Source: Deltaproteobacteria bacterium (GTDB lineage: Bacteria; Desulfobacterota; DSM-4660; Desulfatiglandales; Desulfatiglandaceae). From it: a stretch of DNA of 18,655 nt. The notes beneath the pieces were generated by a model. It ran no database searches, had not been told where the DNA came from, and saw only the letters and a list, made by a program, of their open reading frames with translations. How positions within the stretch are numbered: position 1 is the stretch's first letter; each line of letters begins with the position of its first letter. Position numbers and translations under genes: made by a program. The stretch spans positions 1 to 18,655 of the forward strand of contig DUZB01000022.1 of the NCBI GenBank assembly GCA_013349725.1. Reading direction: 5' to 3'. Of this stretch, positions 6,680 through 13,403 are shown in pieces.

Positions 6680-8350
6680 CTATTTTCCAACTTCTCTAAA
6701 CGTATTCAAATTCATTTTCCAATAGATGCCGGAAGGCTCAACAGAATTCGGATAATAATCCAGAACAAAGGCGTATTCTTTCCCGGAAAATGCCGCACAC
6801 GAAATGGACAAGCTCAAATTGCTGCCAATATTTATGCAGTCAGACCCGAAAGTTTCATGAAATGATCCCAAATCCATCTTCCAATATATTCCTGAAAGAT
6901 CTACCGGATTCGAAAAAAAGTCCAGAGTAAACCCGTAGCCACGCCCGGCATATTGGGCGCAGGAAACCGTAAGGTCCAGAGTGCTATCAATGTTGAGACA
7001 GAATCCCGAAAACTCATAGGCGCCCATATCTGGAGCAGAACCATAAGGGCGCTCATTACCTAAAAGATCCGTAGGCCATGAATAGGTTGCCGTTCCCGCA
7101 TCAACGGCCGGACTCCCTGCTTTCATCATAAAATCGCCATAGGCGGAATTCACAAAAGTTTCTGTTGCAGAAGCCTCCAGGGAATGGGCGCCATAACCGA
7201 GTCCCTGCCATTGCTGAAAAGAAAACGACGTTCCTCCTGCTTCCCCGATCGCCCCTTGCGATGAAAGCAGGTTGTAGTCGCTGCTGATCGCCAGTTCACG
7301 TGTGGTGCTTGTTGACGAAAAACACGGAACCGTGCCCTCGGTATAAATGATGTTATTATAAAAGAAATTCCGGTTCGCGCCATAATTGAGTCCGATCCCA
7401 TAGTAGCCACTGCTGGGCATAACAATCGTATTGTGATAGACATGGTTGTCATTTGAGGGAACAGCCCCATCCTGCTGGAAGAATGCAATTCCCCGGTTTT
7501 TATTGTTATAAAGGAGATTATTGATAAAAACCGAAGCGGTCACCCCGTCGCAGTTGATACCCGTTGCTCCATTATTATAGGAAATATTCCCCTCTATAAC
7601 CGCATAGGAGATAGTTCCATCTCCCCCGGAATTGATGTCGCCATTCATATGAAGGCCGATTGCGGAATTGTCATGGAGAACGTTTCTTCTCACCACAACA
7701 TAGTCGGAACTATCTGCCACATAGATACCTATAGCTCCACCATAGGCTTCATTCTCTTCAAAAAGGATATGATCACTCAAAGAACAGAACAGATTGGCAT
7801 GCCCTGCCCCCGAAACGGTGTTGTTCCGGAGAATGACCCCTTCGGAATGGGTGACCCGTATCCCCCGGCTGTTTTCATCATTTGAAGCCCGAACGGTCAG
7901 ATTCTCAATGATAATATAGTCGGCAAAATAGATCTCAAACCCATTTCTTCCGGAATAGCCTGTCAGATCCACAATGGCGCCCGAGCCGTTACCCAGAAAC
8001 GTAATCGGTTTTCCCGCCTCACCGGACGTTGCAATGCTGATCTGCTTAGTCACATAATGGGTGCCAGGGTTAATCAATACGGTATCCCCCGCCTGGACCC
8101 GGCTGACCGCCTGAGAAATAGTTTTCCACGGATATCCTGCCGAACCATCGTTTGCGTCATCCCCATTCACATCCACATAATAGAGTTGAGGGCTGGCGTT
8201 GAAAGCCGAGGCTACTGCGCTGAAAACAGGAGGAACAGGTAAAATGCTAAACCCCTGGATATACAACCCAAGAACCGAAATCATCAGTAAGACACCAGCC
8301 ACGAGCAATCTTCTCAGGTTCTTCTCATACGGCTTTTCTCGTATTCGCAT
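6680..8350 (-). CDS. Membrane-anchored parallel beta-helix repeat protein
   Basis: This 556-residue protein has a basic N-terminus and a hydrophobic segment at about residues 16-36 (a signal anchor or signal peptide). A DUF1565/pectate-lyase-like opening follows: YYVDVNGDDANDGSAGYPWK, then a region matching AGDTVLINPGTHYV. The middle of the protein is made of right-handed beta-helix coils with many Asn-rich turns, such as the stretch with NGATGINCDGV and NNIIYTEG. VDAGTATYSWPTDLLGNERP and MGAYEFSG close the helix, as in many secreted carbohydrate-active or adhesive proteins. Two copies of a 49-residue Cys/Trp-containing module follow. ATG 8350 is chosen because GGGGG lies seven bases upstream; an in-frame TTG at 8368 is less likely. 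No catalytic residues can be assigned; lyase, epimerase or structural roles in the exopolysaccharide locus are all possible. Confidence 0.85.
   Translation of the reverse strand: MRIREKPYEKNLRRLLVAGVLLMISVLGLYIQGFSILPVPPVFSAVASAFNASPQLYYVDVNGDDANDGSAGYPWKTISQAVSRVQAGDTVLINPGTHYVTKQISIATSGEAGKPITFLGNGSGAIVDLTGYSGRNGFEIYFADYIIIENLTVRASNDENSRGIRVTHSEGVILRNNTVSGAGHANLFCSLSDHILFEENEAYGGAIGIYVADSSDYVVVRRNVLHDNSAIGLHMNGDINSGGDGTISYAVIEGNISYNNGATGINCDGVTASVFINNLLYNNKNRGIAFFQQDGAVPSNDNHVYHNTIVMPSSGYYGIGLNYGANRNFFYNNIIYTEGTVPCFSSTSTTRELAISSDYNLLSSQGAIGEAGGTSFSFQQWQGLGYGAHSLEASATETFVNSAYGDFMMKAGSPAVDAGTATYSWPTDLLGNERPYGSAPDMGAYEFSGFCLNIDSTLDLTVSCAQYAGRGYGFTLDFFSNPVDLSGIYWKMDLGSFHETFGSDCINIGSNLSLSISCAAFSGKEYAFVLDYYPNSVEPSGIYWKMNLNTFREVGK
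6692..7000 (-). repeat. Tandem 49-residue protein module, two copies
   Basis: Residues 451-499 and 505-553 of the beta-helix protein align without gaps. By eye 26 of 49 positions are identical, including an opening Cys, a second Cys at position 14 (SCA), LD at 26-27 and SGIYWKM at 36-42. A five-residue linker separates the copies. Two cysteines per module suggest an extracytoplasmic disulfide (inference). I do not know a named family for it. Confidence 0.8.
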
Positions 8351-8475
8351 TTCATAACCCCCAACCAATCAACCCAATGCCAGTTTTACAATGTTCATAT
8401 TTATTAAAAGTAGCCATCATTCCTCATGGAATCAACAACAAAAGCCCTACCTACCTCTACAATCTTCCAAAACCA

Positions 8476-8504
8476 TTGACAATCGTACCGATATTTTTTA
8501 CTAC
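8476..8504 (+). promoter_or_regulatory. Candidate promoter of the radical SAM gene
   Basis: TTGACA (8476-8481) is a perfect -35 box with a 17-base spacer to TACTAC (8499-8504), a weak -10. Transcription would start near 8511, about 20 bases before the ATG and just upstream of the AAGGAA ribosome binding site. The 179-base gap between the divergent beta-helix and radical SAM genes shows no other feature I can support. Confidence 0.5.
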
Positions 8505-8529
8505 CTCATAAACAAAAAAGGAATCCACT

Positions 8530-8556
8530 ATGAAGCGCATGAAGGACATGAAAATA
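8530..8556 (+). repeat. Degenerate 9-bp repeat overlapping the start of the radical SAM gene
   Basis: ATGAAGCGC, ATGAAGGAC and ATGAAAATA are three units in exact 9-bp register beginning at the start codon. They supply three in-frame ATG codons and encode the odd N-terminus MKRMKDMKI, while a typical family protein would begin at the third unit. The repeat appears to have donated the start codon now used. Confidence 0.6.
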
Positions 8557-10227
8557 TTACTCATATACCCCTATTGCCTTGAAGACAGACTCAGCGATGA
8601 AGACGTCAGAGTCCTTCCCATCGGGATCTTCTACATCGGCGCCATGTTAAAGGAAAACGACTATGATGTGGAGATACTGAACTGGTACGACATCAACAAA
8701 AACCCCGAAAAGATTACACAAACCCTTCAAAAGGAAAAACCGGACATCATCGGCTTTTCCGTACTTCATGCCAATCGATGGGGCGCCATTGAAATCGCCC
8801 AAACTGCCAAAAAAATTAGTCCTGGAGTAAAAATCGTATTTGGAGGTATCGGCCCCACCTTCCTTTGGAAACATCTTCTTACCCACTTCAAAGAGATCGA
8901 CTATTGCGTGTTGGGAGAAGGAGAATATGCCTTTCTGGATCTGGTGAAGAACATCGAAAATAAGGAGGAGACATCCCTAATGAACCTGAAAGGAATCGCT
9001 TTCAGGCGGGGAAATACGATTCAAAGAACGGAACAGGACCTGCCCATCGAGCCCTTGGACAAACTACCAAACCCGGCAAAGTATTTCATGTATCAGCACG
9101 TAACGGCAACCAGGGGTTGTCCCGGGAAATGCACCTTTTGCGGGTCCCCACAATTCTGGGGGCAACGAGTCCGTTTTCACTCCTCAGACTATTTCGTTCA
9201 TCAACTGGAACTTCTGTATGCCAAAGGTGTCCGTTTCTTCTATTTTTCTGATGACACCTTCATGATCAAAAAAGACCGCGTCCTGGAAATCTGCAGAAAA
9301 ATCCTTGAAAAAAAACTTCCTATCTCCTGGGCAGCCATTTCCCGCGTGGATCTGGTCAATGAAGAGATCCTTTACTGGATGAGAAAGGCGGGATGCACAC
9401 AGATCAGCTATGGGGTTGAAAGCGGGTCGGAAAAGATACGAAACCTGCTAAACAAAAACATAAGAAAAGAGCAGATCAAGAAGGCCTTTGACCTGACCAC
9501 GAAATATGGGATCCTCGCCAGGGCCTATTTCATCTACGGTTCACCGGGAGAAAACTGGTCTACCATTCAGGATACCATCGACCTGATTAAAGAAATTAAG
9601 CCACTGGGCGCTATCTTCTATATCCTGGATCTTTTTCCAGGAACCGCTTTGTACAGGGATTATCAGAAACGCTCGGGCCTGTCAGACGAAATCTGGATGA
9701 AACGGATCGAGGATATCATGTATTTTGAAACAGATCCTCAGCTATCCAAAGAACAGATCCTGGCCTTTGGAGAGAAACTGCGGACGAAATTTCATCAAAT
9801 GCTTCCGGGTTTTGTGGATTCCATTGAGTTGGTTAAAAAAGACGACCTTTCAGAATACCATGCCGATTTTCTTTCCAGGCTTGCCATGACCTTCAGCCAC
9901 GGGGATTACGCTAGGGTTGAAGAAATCCGGGACAAACAAGCAATCGCCGAAAAACTGTACAGAAAATCCCTTGAATACAACCCCAATGAACGTGCCTACT
10001 TAGGGTTGGGAATTATCCTGCAACAAAAAAGAGCCTTTCAGAAATCAATCGGGATTCTTAAAGAAGGTGTAGAACGTTTCCCGCAAAACGACCAACTGCA
10101 AATCTGCGCAGGGATAAGCCACATGAACCTGGGCGAATTTTCAAACGCCCTGATCTGTTTTTCGAAGGTGGAACCGTCTGAAACGATTCAGAACTATAGG
10201 TTGGAATGCTGTCGTCAAATGAAATGA
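8530..10227 (+). CDS. B12-binding-type radical SAM protein with helical-repeat tail
   Basis: This 565-residue protein has three parts. Residues 7-150 form a Rossmann-like cobalamin-binding-type domain (KILLIYPYC, PDIIGFSVLHANRW, IVFGGIGPT, LGEGEYAF) that lacks an obvious DxHxxG cobalamin-ligand motif, as is common in this class. Residues 185-400 are the radical SAM barrel, with cluster cysteines C197, C201 and C204 in RGCPGKCTFCGSP, the SAM-binding stretch YGVESGSEKIR and FIYGSPGE. Residues after about 450 look like TPR-type helical repeats. ATG 8530 has AAGGAA eight bases upstream; ATG 8548 would give the conventional N-terminus but has poor spacing. Relatives include methyltransferases and cyclases acting on lipids, sugars or peptides. 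The substrate is unknown; the adjacent sugar transferase hints at a polysaccharide or carrier-lipid role (inference). Confidence 0.88.
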   Translation: MKRMKDMKILLIYPYCLEDRLSDEDVRVLPIGIFYIGAMLKENDYDVEILNWYDINKNPEKITQTLQKEKPDIIGFSVLHANRWGAIEIAQTAKKISPGVKIVFGGIGPTFLWKHLLTHFKEIDYCVLGEGEYAFLDLVKNIENKEETSLMNLKGIAFRRGNTIQRTEQDLPIEPLDKLPNPAKYFMYQHVTATRGCPGKCTFCGSPQFWGQRVRFHSSDYFVHQLELLYAKGVRFFYFSDDTFMIKKDRVLEICRKILEKKLPISWAAISRVDLVNEEILYWMRKAGCTQISYGVESGSEKIRNLLNKNIRKEQIKKAFDLTTKYGILARAYFIYGSPGENWSTIQDTIDLIKEIKPLGAIFYILDLFPGTALYRDYQKRSGLSDEIWMKRIEDIMYFETDPQLSKEQILAFGEKLRTKFHQMLPGFVDSIELVKKDDLSEYHADFLSRLAMTFSHGDYARVEEIRDKQAIAEKLYRKSLEYNPNERAYLGLGIILQQKRAFQKSIGILKEGVERFPQNDQLQICAGISHMNLGEFSNALICFSKVEPSETIQNYRLECCRQMK

Positions 10228-10291
10228 CCTTTTTGGTTCCGGTCTCTTTGGGTCAGTATTAGCGATCAGGTTTAGCTTTTGTATTATTATT

Positions 10292-10318
10292 TTGACGAAA
10301 CCATTTAAATCCTATAAA
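10292..10318 (+). promoter_or_regulatory. Possible promoter before the sugar transferase gene
   Basis: TTGACG (10292-10297) and TATAAA (10313-10318) lie in the 131-base gap upstream of the sugar transferase. The 15-base spacer is short, so this is a weak assignment. It would allow separate expression from the radical SAM gene. Confidence 0.35.
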
Positions 10319-10358
10319 TTCACAGCAATGAAACAACATTGAGATTGGAGCTTGGTCT

Positions 10359-11744
10359 ATGCCGGCCGCGGGAATAAGACAAAACAACCTGAACAGATTT
10401 GTCATACTCGCGGGTGACATTTTACTGATCCTGCTTGCAACGCAAATTGCATCCTGGTTACGGTTCGGTACATCCTACAGCATTTTCATCACAAATACAG
10501 GTGCAAGTTTTTTCACAATGCTCCTGTATATGACCATGCTGTACATCTTCGATCTCTATCATCGCAATTATTCGACGCCTTCCGCTAAAAATGCCATCCG
10601 TACAGCTGTAGCCGTAGGTTCCGCCGGCATTGTTCTGGTTATCCTGTTTTACTCCCTTCCACACTGGGAATATGGTCGAGGCATATTCCTGATACAAATC
10701 ATCCTGGTCTGGTGTTTTGTTTTCGGATGGAGAGCCCTTTTCTTTTCTGTCTTTCCGACAAAACCATTTAAAGAAGAGATCTTGATCCTTGGAGCAGGCA
10801 GCTCTGGAAAAACCATTATGGAGCTATTGGAAAACCCCAATTCACCATATCAGGCCGTGGGGTTTCTTGATGATGATCCCCAAAAAGAAGGAACTGGAAT
10901 TGCATCCCTGCCGGTTATCGGAAGCATTGATAAATTGCAGCAAATTGCGGAAGCGAAAGGAATCAAAACCGCGATCCTTGCCATTACCCAGGAACGCTCC
11001 AAGCAACTGATAAGAAAAATATTAAATGCAAGGCTGAACGGCCTGGTAGTATTGGACATGCCCTCCGTATTTGAAGATCTTACAGGAGCAGTCCCGGTTG
11101 AACATATCAGAGATGACTGGCTTGTTTTTGCAGACGGTTTCAACCTGATATCCAAGCAATATGTTCAGAGGACAAAACGCCTTTTTGACGTGGTTATTTC
11201 CGCTCTTCTTTTCCTCGTTACCTCGCCGGTATTCGCCATCACGGCCCTCGCCATCAAACTGGGGTCGTCGGGGCCCGTCTTTTTTGGACAGACACGGGTG
11301 GGGAAAGGTGGAAAGAACTTCGTTTTATGGAAATTCCGGTCCATGAAAAAAGATGCCGAAAAGGACGGGGCAGCATGGGCAAAAAAAAAGGACCCGAGGA
11401 TCACCGCCGTAGGGCGCATCATCCGGGTCCTCAGAATAGATGAGCTCCCTCAAATATTCAGTGTCTTCAGAGGAGACATGAGCCTCATAGGCCCAAGGCC
11501 GGAACGCCCTGAATTCGTTCAAGGCCTGGAGATTGAAATTCCCTATTACGGCCTCCGTCACTCCGTCAGGCCGGGAATCACAGGATGGGCACAGGTAAAT
11601 TACAGTTACGGCGCCTCCGTCGAAGATTCCTTAAGAAAGCTGGAATTCGATATCTTTTACATCAAAAACATGTCCTTGATATTAGACGCAAAAATAGCTC
11701 TGAAAACGATTGGAGTTGTACTTTTTGGACAGGGCGCACGATAA
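10359..11744 (+). CDS. Polyprenyl-phosphate sugar-1-phosphate transferase (exopolysaccharide initiation)
   Basis: This 461-residue integral membrane enzyme transfers a sugar-1-phosphate from a nucleotide sugar to undecaprenyl phosphate, the first step of repeat-unit assembly. Four to five hydrophobic helices occupy residues 12-132. A cytoplasmic Rossmann-type domain follows (ILILGAGSSG at 141-150, VGFLDDDP). The catalytic PglC-like domain starts near KRLFDVVIS (273) with its re-entrant hydrophobic helix. Signature residues are FGQTRVGKGG, WKFRSM, RIDELPQ with the catalytic Asp361-Glu362 pair, and DMSLIGPRPERPEF. The three-part layout matches the WcaJ/WbaP class and resembles the sugar transferases found with exosortase/PEP-CTERM systems. 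GGAG lies eight bases before the ATG. Sugar specificity cannot be read from sequence. Confidence 0.92.
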   Translation: MPAAGIRQNNLNRFVILAGDILLILLATQIASWLRFGTSYSIFITNTGASFFTMLLYMTMLYIFDLYHRNYSTPSAKNAIRTAVAVGSAGIVLVILFYSLPHWEYGRGIFLIQIILVWCFVFGWRALFFSVFPTKPFKEEILILGAGSSGKTIMELLENPNSPYQAVGFLDDDPQKEGTGIASLPVIGSIDKLQQIAEAKGIKTAILAITQERSKQLIRKILNARLNGLVVLDMPSVFEDLTGAVPVEHIRDDWLVFADGFNLISKQYVQRTKRLFDVVISALLFLVTSPVFAITALAIKLGSSGPVFFGQTRVGKGGKNFVLWKFRSMKKDAEKDGAAWAKKKDPRITAVGRIIRVLRIDELPQIFSVFRGDMSLIGPRPERPEFVQGLEIEIPYYGLRHSVRPGITGWAQVNYSYGASVEDSLRKLEFDIFYIKNMSLILDAKIALKTIGVVLFGQGAR

Positions 11745-11791
11745 ATCCACATTTCTGCCGACATCCGTTTGGATGAAGATTCCAGATGACA

Positions 11792-12019
11792 TCATTCTTC
11801 ATCAAGAGCTTCCAAATCAGCAAGGTCGTTTTTCTTTTGTGTACGTTGAATAACTCGAACAGATCTTTGAAGTCTCGCTGAACTCCCATGAAGTTGTCTC
11901 CGAAAATAATCCACCGCTTCCACCCGCTCTTTGGGCGTTCTGCTCAGCCAGTAAGCCAAATCATCTTTGATGGAAGAAGAATCTTTCAAACTGCGTTTTG
12001 TGACAATTTTCTGGATCAT
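11792..12019 (-). CDS. Small protein of nucleotidyltransferase-linked type, probable orphan or fusion remnant
   Basis: This 75-residue ORF contains DLAYWLSRTPKERVEAVDYF and SSARLQRSVRVIQRT. That pattern recalls the short proteins usually encoded directly before a MNT/AbiEii-like nucleotidyltransferase in toxin-antitoxin-like pairs. The expected partner is absent: downstream on this strand only 47 bases remain before the convergent sugar transferase gene. The last residues, NDLADLEALDEE, recall instead the C-terminal tail of such nucleotidyltransferases, so an internal deletion may have fused the head of the first gene to the end of the second (inference). The ATG lacks a clear ribosome binding site. 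Whether it is expressed is unknown. Confidence 0.6.
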   Translation of the reverse strand: MIQKIVTKRSLKDSSSIKDDLAYWLSRTPKERVEAVDYFRRQLHGSSARLQRSVRVIQRTQKKNDLADLEALDEE

Positions 12020-12060
12020 TGATTATATTCGCTTTCATTTCCATTGGGATACTTCGACGG

Positions 12061-12203
12061 CTAACACCTATTCCTCTTCACCAAGCCCGGTCCTATATGG
12101 GACACCGTGTGAAAATTTTCTTTCTCCATTTCCGGATACTCTTCAAGCAATTCCCACTCCGATACACCACTCGAAAGAGCACAAGTATCTGCTCCACTGT
12201 CAT
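12061..12203 (-). pseudogene. DUF433-like antitoxin remnant, frameshifted and truncated
   Basis: Starting at 12203, one frame reads MTVEQILV; after a one-base shift near 12181 the next frame reads ALSSGVSEWELLEEYPEME, then continues to a stop at 12063-12061. Together these resemble the core of DUF433 proteins (TVxxIL, xLAxGxSxxEILEEYPxL). The conserved N-terminal part before this core is missing, because the vapC 3' end begins three bases upstream, and the C-terminal similarity fades. It is best read as a decayed antitoxin fragment. Confidence 0.5.
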
Positions 12204-12206
12204 GGA

Positions 12207-12608
12207 CTAAACCGTTGCCCAATCCTCGACTTTTAATTTGCCAACCCGACCAAATTCTTTTACATTATGAGTGACAACAGTTAGCTTGTTTGCCATTGCA
12301 ATCGACGCGATCTGAGCATCTCTTTCACTGATCACCAAACCTTTTCCTTCAAGTTGTACCCGTATAACTGCATATTCCCCAGCCGCTGCTTCATCAAAAG
12401 AATATAGGCACAGTAAAGACGATATCTTATCAATCTTCAATCGCCTTTCTTTCTTTTTCATAGGAGATTTTTCTATTCCGTACAATATTTCAGCCAGAGT
12501 AACGGTTGAAAGGGCTAAACTTGACGGAGAGTGTTTCTTAATGCGGTCGATAACTATCTTGTCACCACGCATCCAATAACTGATAATATTCGTATCGAGC
12601 AGATACAT
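12207..12608 (-). CDS. vapC: VapC-type PIN-domain ribonuclease toxin
   Basis: This 133-residue PIN-domain protein is a predicted Mg-dependent endoribonuclease, normally held inactive by VapB. Active-site residues are in the usual places: Asp5 in LLDTNIISY, Glu in TLAEILYGIE, Asp in SERDAQIA, and the closing THNVKEF stretch before LKVEDW. The length is typical of the family and the reading frame is intact, so it is likely functional. It starts 11 bases after vapB with GGGGAG just before the ATG (short spacing). Its target RNA, commonly a tRNA or rRNA site in this family, cannot be read from sequence. Confidence 0.92.
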   Translation of the reverse strand: MYLLDTNIISYWMRGDKIVIDRIKKHSPSSLALSTVTLAEILYGIEKSPMKKKERRLKIDKISSLLCLYSFDEAAAGEYAVIRVQLEGKGLVISERDAQIASIAMANKLTVVTHNVKEFGRVGKLKVEDWATV

Positions 12609-12619
12609 ATCTCCCCTGG

Positions 12620-12850
12620 TTAATCCAGACTAAAGTTTTTTGATTGCAGCGCTTCAGGTGTTTTGAAATCCTGATCCGAAGTGAAAGCATCCCAGAAATC
12701 CTCCGGCCACCTGCTTCTTTCAAGCGGTTCAAGGATTACCTTATCACCCTTTTTGCTGATTTTTACTTCACTTCCCTTAAAACGAAACTCTTTGGGTAAC
12801 CTAACCGCTTGCGACCGACCGTTTTGAAATATTTTTGCTATTAATTCCAT
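12620..12850 (-). CDS. vapB: VapB-type antitoxin with AbrB-like DNA-binding domain
   Basis: This 76-residue protein has the N-terminal swapped-hairpin (AbrB/SpoVT, VagC-like) DNA-binding domain: IAKIFQNGRSQAVRLPKEF followed by VKISKKGDKVILEPL. The C-terminal tail is rich in acidic and aromatic residues (RWPEDFWDAF), the part that normally wraps into the PIN-domain active site of VapC. GGGGG lies about seven bases before the ATG. It precedes vapC in the standard antitoxin-first order and would autorepress through the palindrome upstream. Confidence 0.92.
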   Translation of the reverse strand: MELIAKIFQNGRSQAVRLPKEFRFKGSEVKISKKGDKVILEPLERSRWPEDFWDAFTSDQDFKTPEALQSKNFSLD

Positions 12851-12865
12851 AAACTACCCCCTTGC

Positions 12866-12911
12866 ATGATATCGGTATAGATCAGTATATATCATCTATT
12901 ATGAAAGTCAA
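12866..12911 (-). promoter_or_regulatory. vapBC promoter and palindromic operator
   Basis: On the minus strand TTGACT (12911-12906), a 16-base spacer and TATACT (12889-12884) form a good promoter. An inverted repeat, ATGATAT (12866-12872) and ATATCAT (12889-12895), brackets the -10 and start site, so occupancy by VapB or VapBC would block transcription. The arms are seven bp with a 16-base AT-rich centre. Confidence 0.6.
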
Positions 12912-12983
12912 CCATGATTCTATCTCCTTGAGAAATTCAAATGCCTGAATTCTTAAAGATTATAACAACAAAAAACAGTGACG

Positions 12984-13034
12984 TCCGCGTAATCCGCGCC
13001 AAAAATATCTTTGCGGTCTTAGCGTCTTGCGGCT
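12984..13034. repeat. Degenerate 8-9 bp micro-repeats between vapB and hicA
   Basis: TCCGCGTAA and TCCGCGCCA follow in 9-bp register at 12984-13001. TTGCGGTC, TTAGCGTC and TTGCGGCT follow in 8-bp register at 13011-13034. This stretch is part of a 283-base gap that otherwise holds only the vapBC control region, a palindrome at 13046-13080 and the hicAB promoter. Confidence 0.6.
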
Positions 13035-13043
13035 TACCCAGCC

Positions 13044-13080
13044 TGCCCCGTTAAACCTGCTGTTTCCCTTATTTAACCGG
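13044..13080. repeat. REP-like imperfect palindrome, copy upstream of hicAB
   Basis: CCCCGTTAAA (13046-13055) and TTTAACCGGGG form an inverted repeat with one extra C in the right arm. The first 13 bases, TGCCCCGTTAAAC (13044-13056), recur exactly at 13823-13835 on the other side of hicAB. Confidence 0.55.
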
Positions 13081-13117
13081 GGTTAAATCCTTCGCCTGTC
13101 TCTATTACTTCATCTTC

Positions 13118-13152
13118 TTGACATTTAGAATATGTGACTGTATATAGTTACA
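13118..13152 (+). promoter_or_regulatory. hicAB promoter with overlapping palindromic operator
   Basis: TTGACA (13118-13123), a 17-base spacer and TATATA (13141-13146) form a near-consensus promoter whose start point falls at about 13153-13154, right at the hicA ATG (13155). TGTGACT (13133-13139) and AGTTACA (13146-13152) are arms of a 20-base palindrome (16 of 20 positions symmetric) covering the -10 box, a fitting operator for HicB or HicAB. Confidence 0.7.
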
Positions 13153-13154
13153 TT

Positions 13155-13403
13155 ATGACCAGACGCGAAAAACTGTTGGCGCGCGCCGTGAACAACCCTA
13201 ATGACCTATCTTTCGATGAATTTCAGACGCTTTTACGGCAAGCTGGATGGACATTCGATCACCAGAAAGGCAGTCACCAGGTTTGGTATTCCCCAAAACG
13301 CAGCCGCCTACCTATACAAAAAGCCAAAAACGGAAAGGCGAAGGGTTATCAAGTGGAACAATTCCTGGCGCAATATGAGGAGACTGAAAATGAGAAGGCT
13401 TGA
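13155..13403 (+). CDS. hicA: HicA-type mRNA interferase toxin
   Basis: This 82-residue protein has the double-stranded-RNA-binding-like HicA fold: SFDEFQTLLRQAGWTF, then HQKGSHQVWYSP with the catalytic His at residue 41, and a basic stretch around PIQKAKNGKAKGY. HicA cleaves mRNA and tmRNA in translation-independent fashion and is neutralised by HicB (family knowledge). An in-frame GTG at 13134 lies inside the promoter, so ATG 13155 is the start. No ribosome binding site precedes it, which fits a leaderless mRNA. It is slightly longer than minimal HicA (about 60 residues) because of an N-terminal extension of about 17 residues. Its end overlaps hicB by 14 bases. Confidence 0.9.
   Translation: MTRREKLLARAVNNPNDLSFDEFQTLLRQAGWTFDHQKGSHQVWYSPKRSRLPIQKAKNGKAKGYQVEQFLAQYEETENEKA

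Noticed and set aside
8391..8582. Small plus-strand ORF before the radical SAM gene
   Set aside because: Its only pattern, a His-Glu-rich stretch, is the 9-bp ATGAAG repeat read in another frame.
11662..11889. Minus-strand ORF beginning MGVQRDFKDLFELFN, reminiscent of a nucleotidyltransferase N-terminus
   Set aside because: The resemblance covers only about 12 residues and lies wholly inside the better supported 75-residue ORF in another frame; nothing of the nucleotidyltransferase active site follows.
13201..13389. Upstream extension of the hicB frame to 177 codons
   Set aside because: It overlaps the conserved part of hicA; the HicB domain and a good ribosome binding site begin at 13390.
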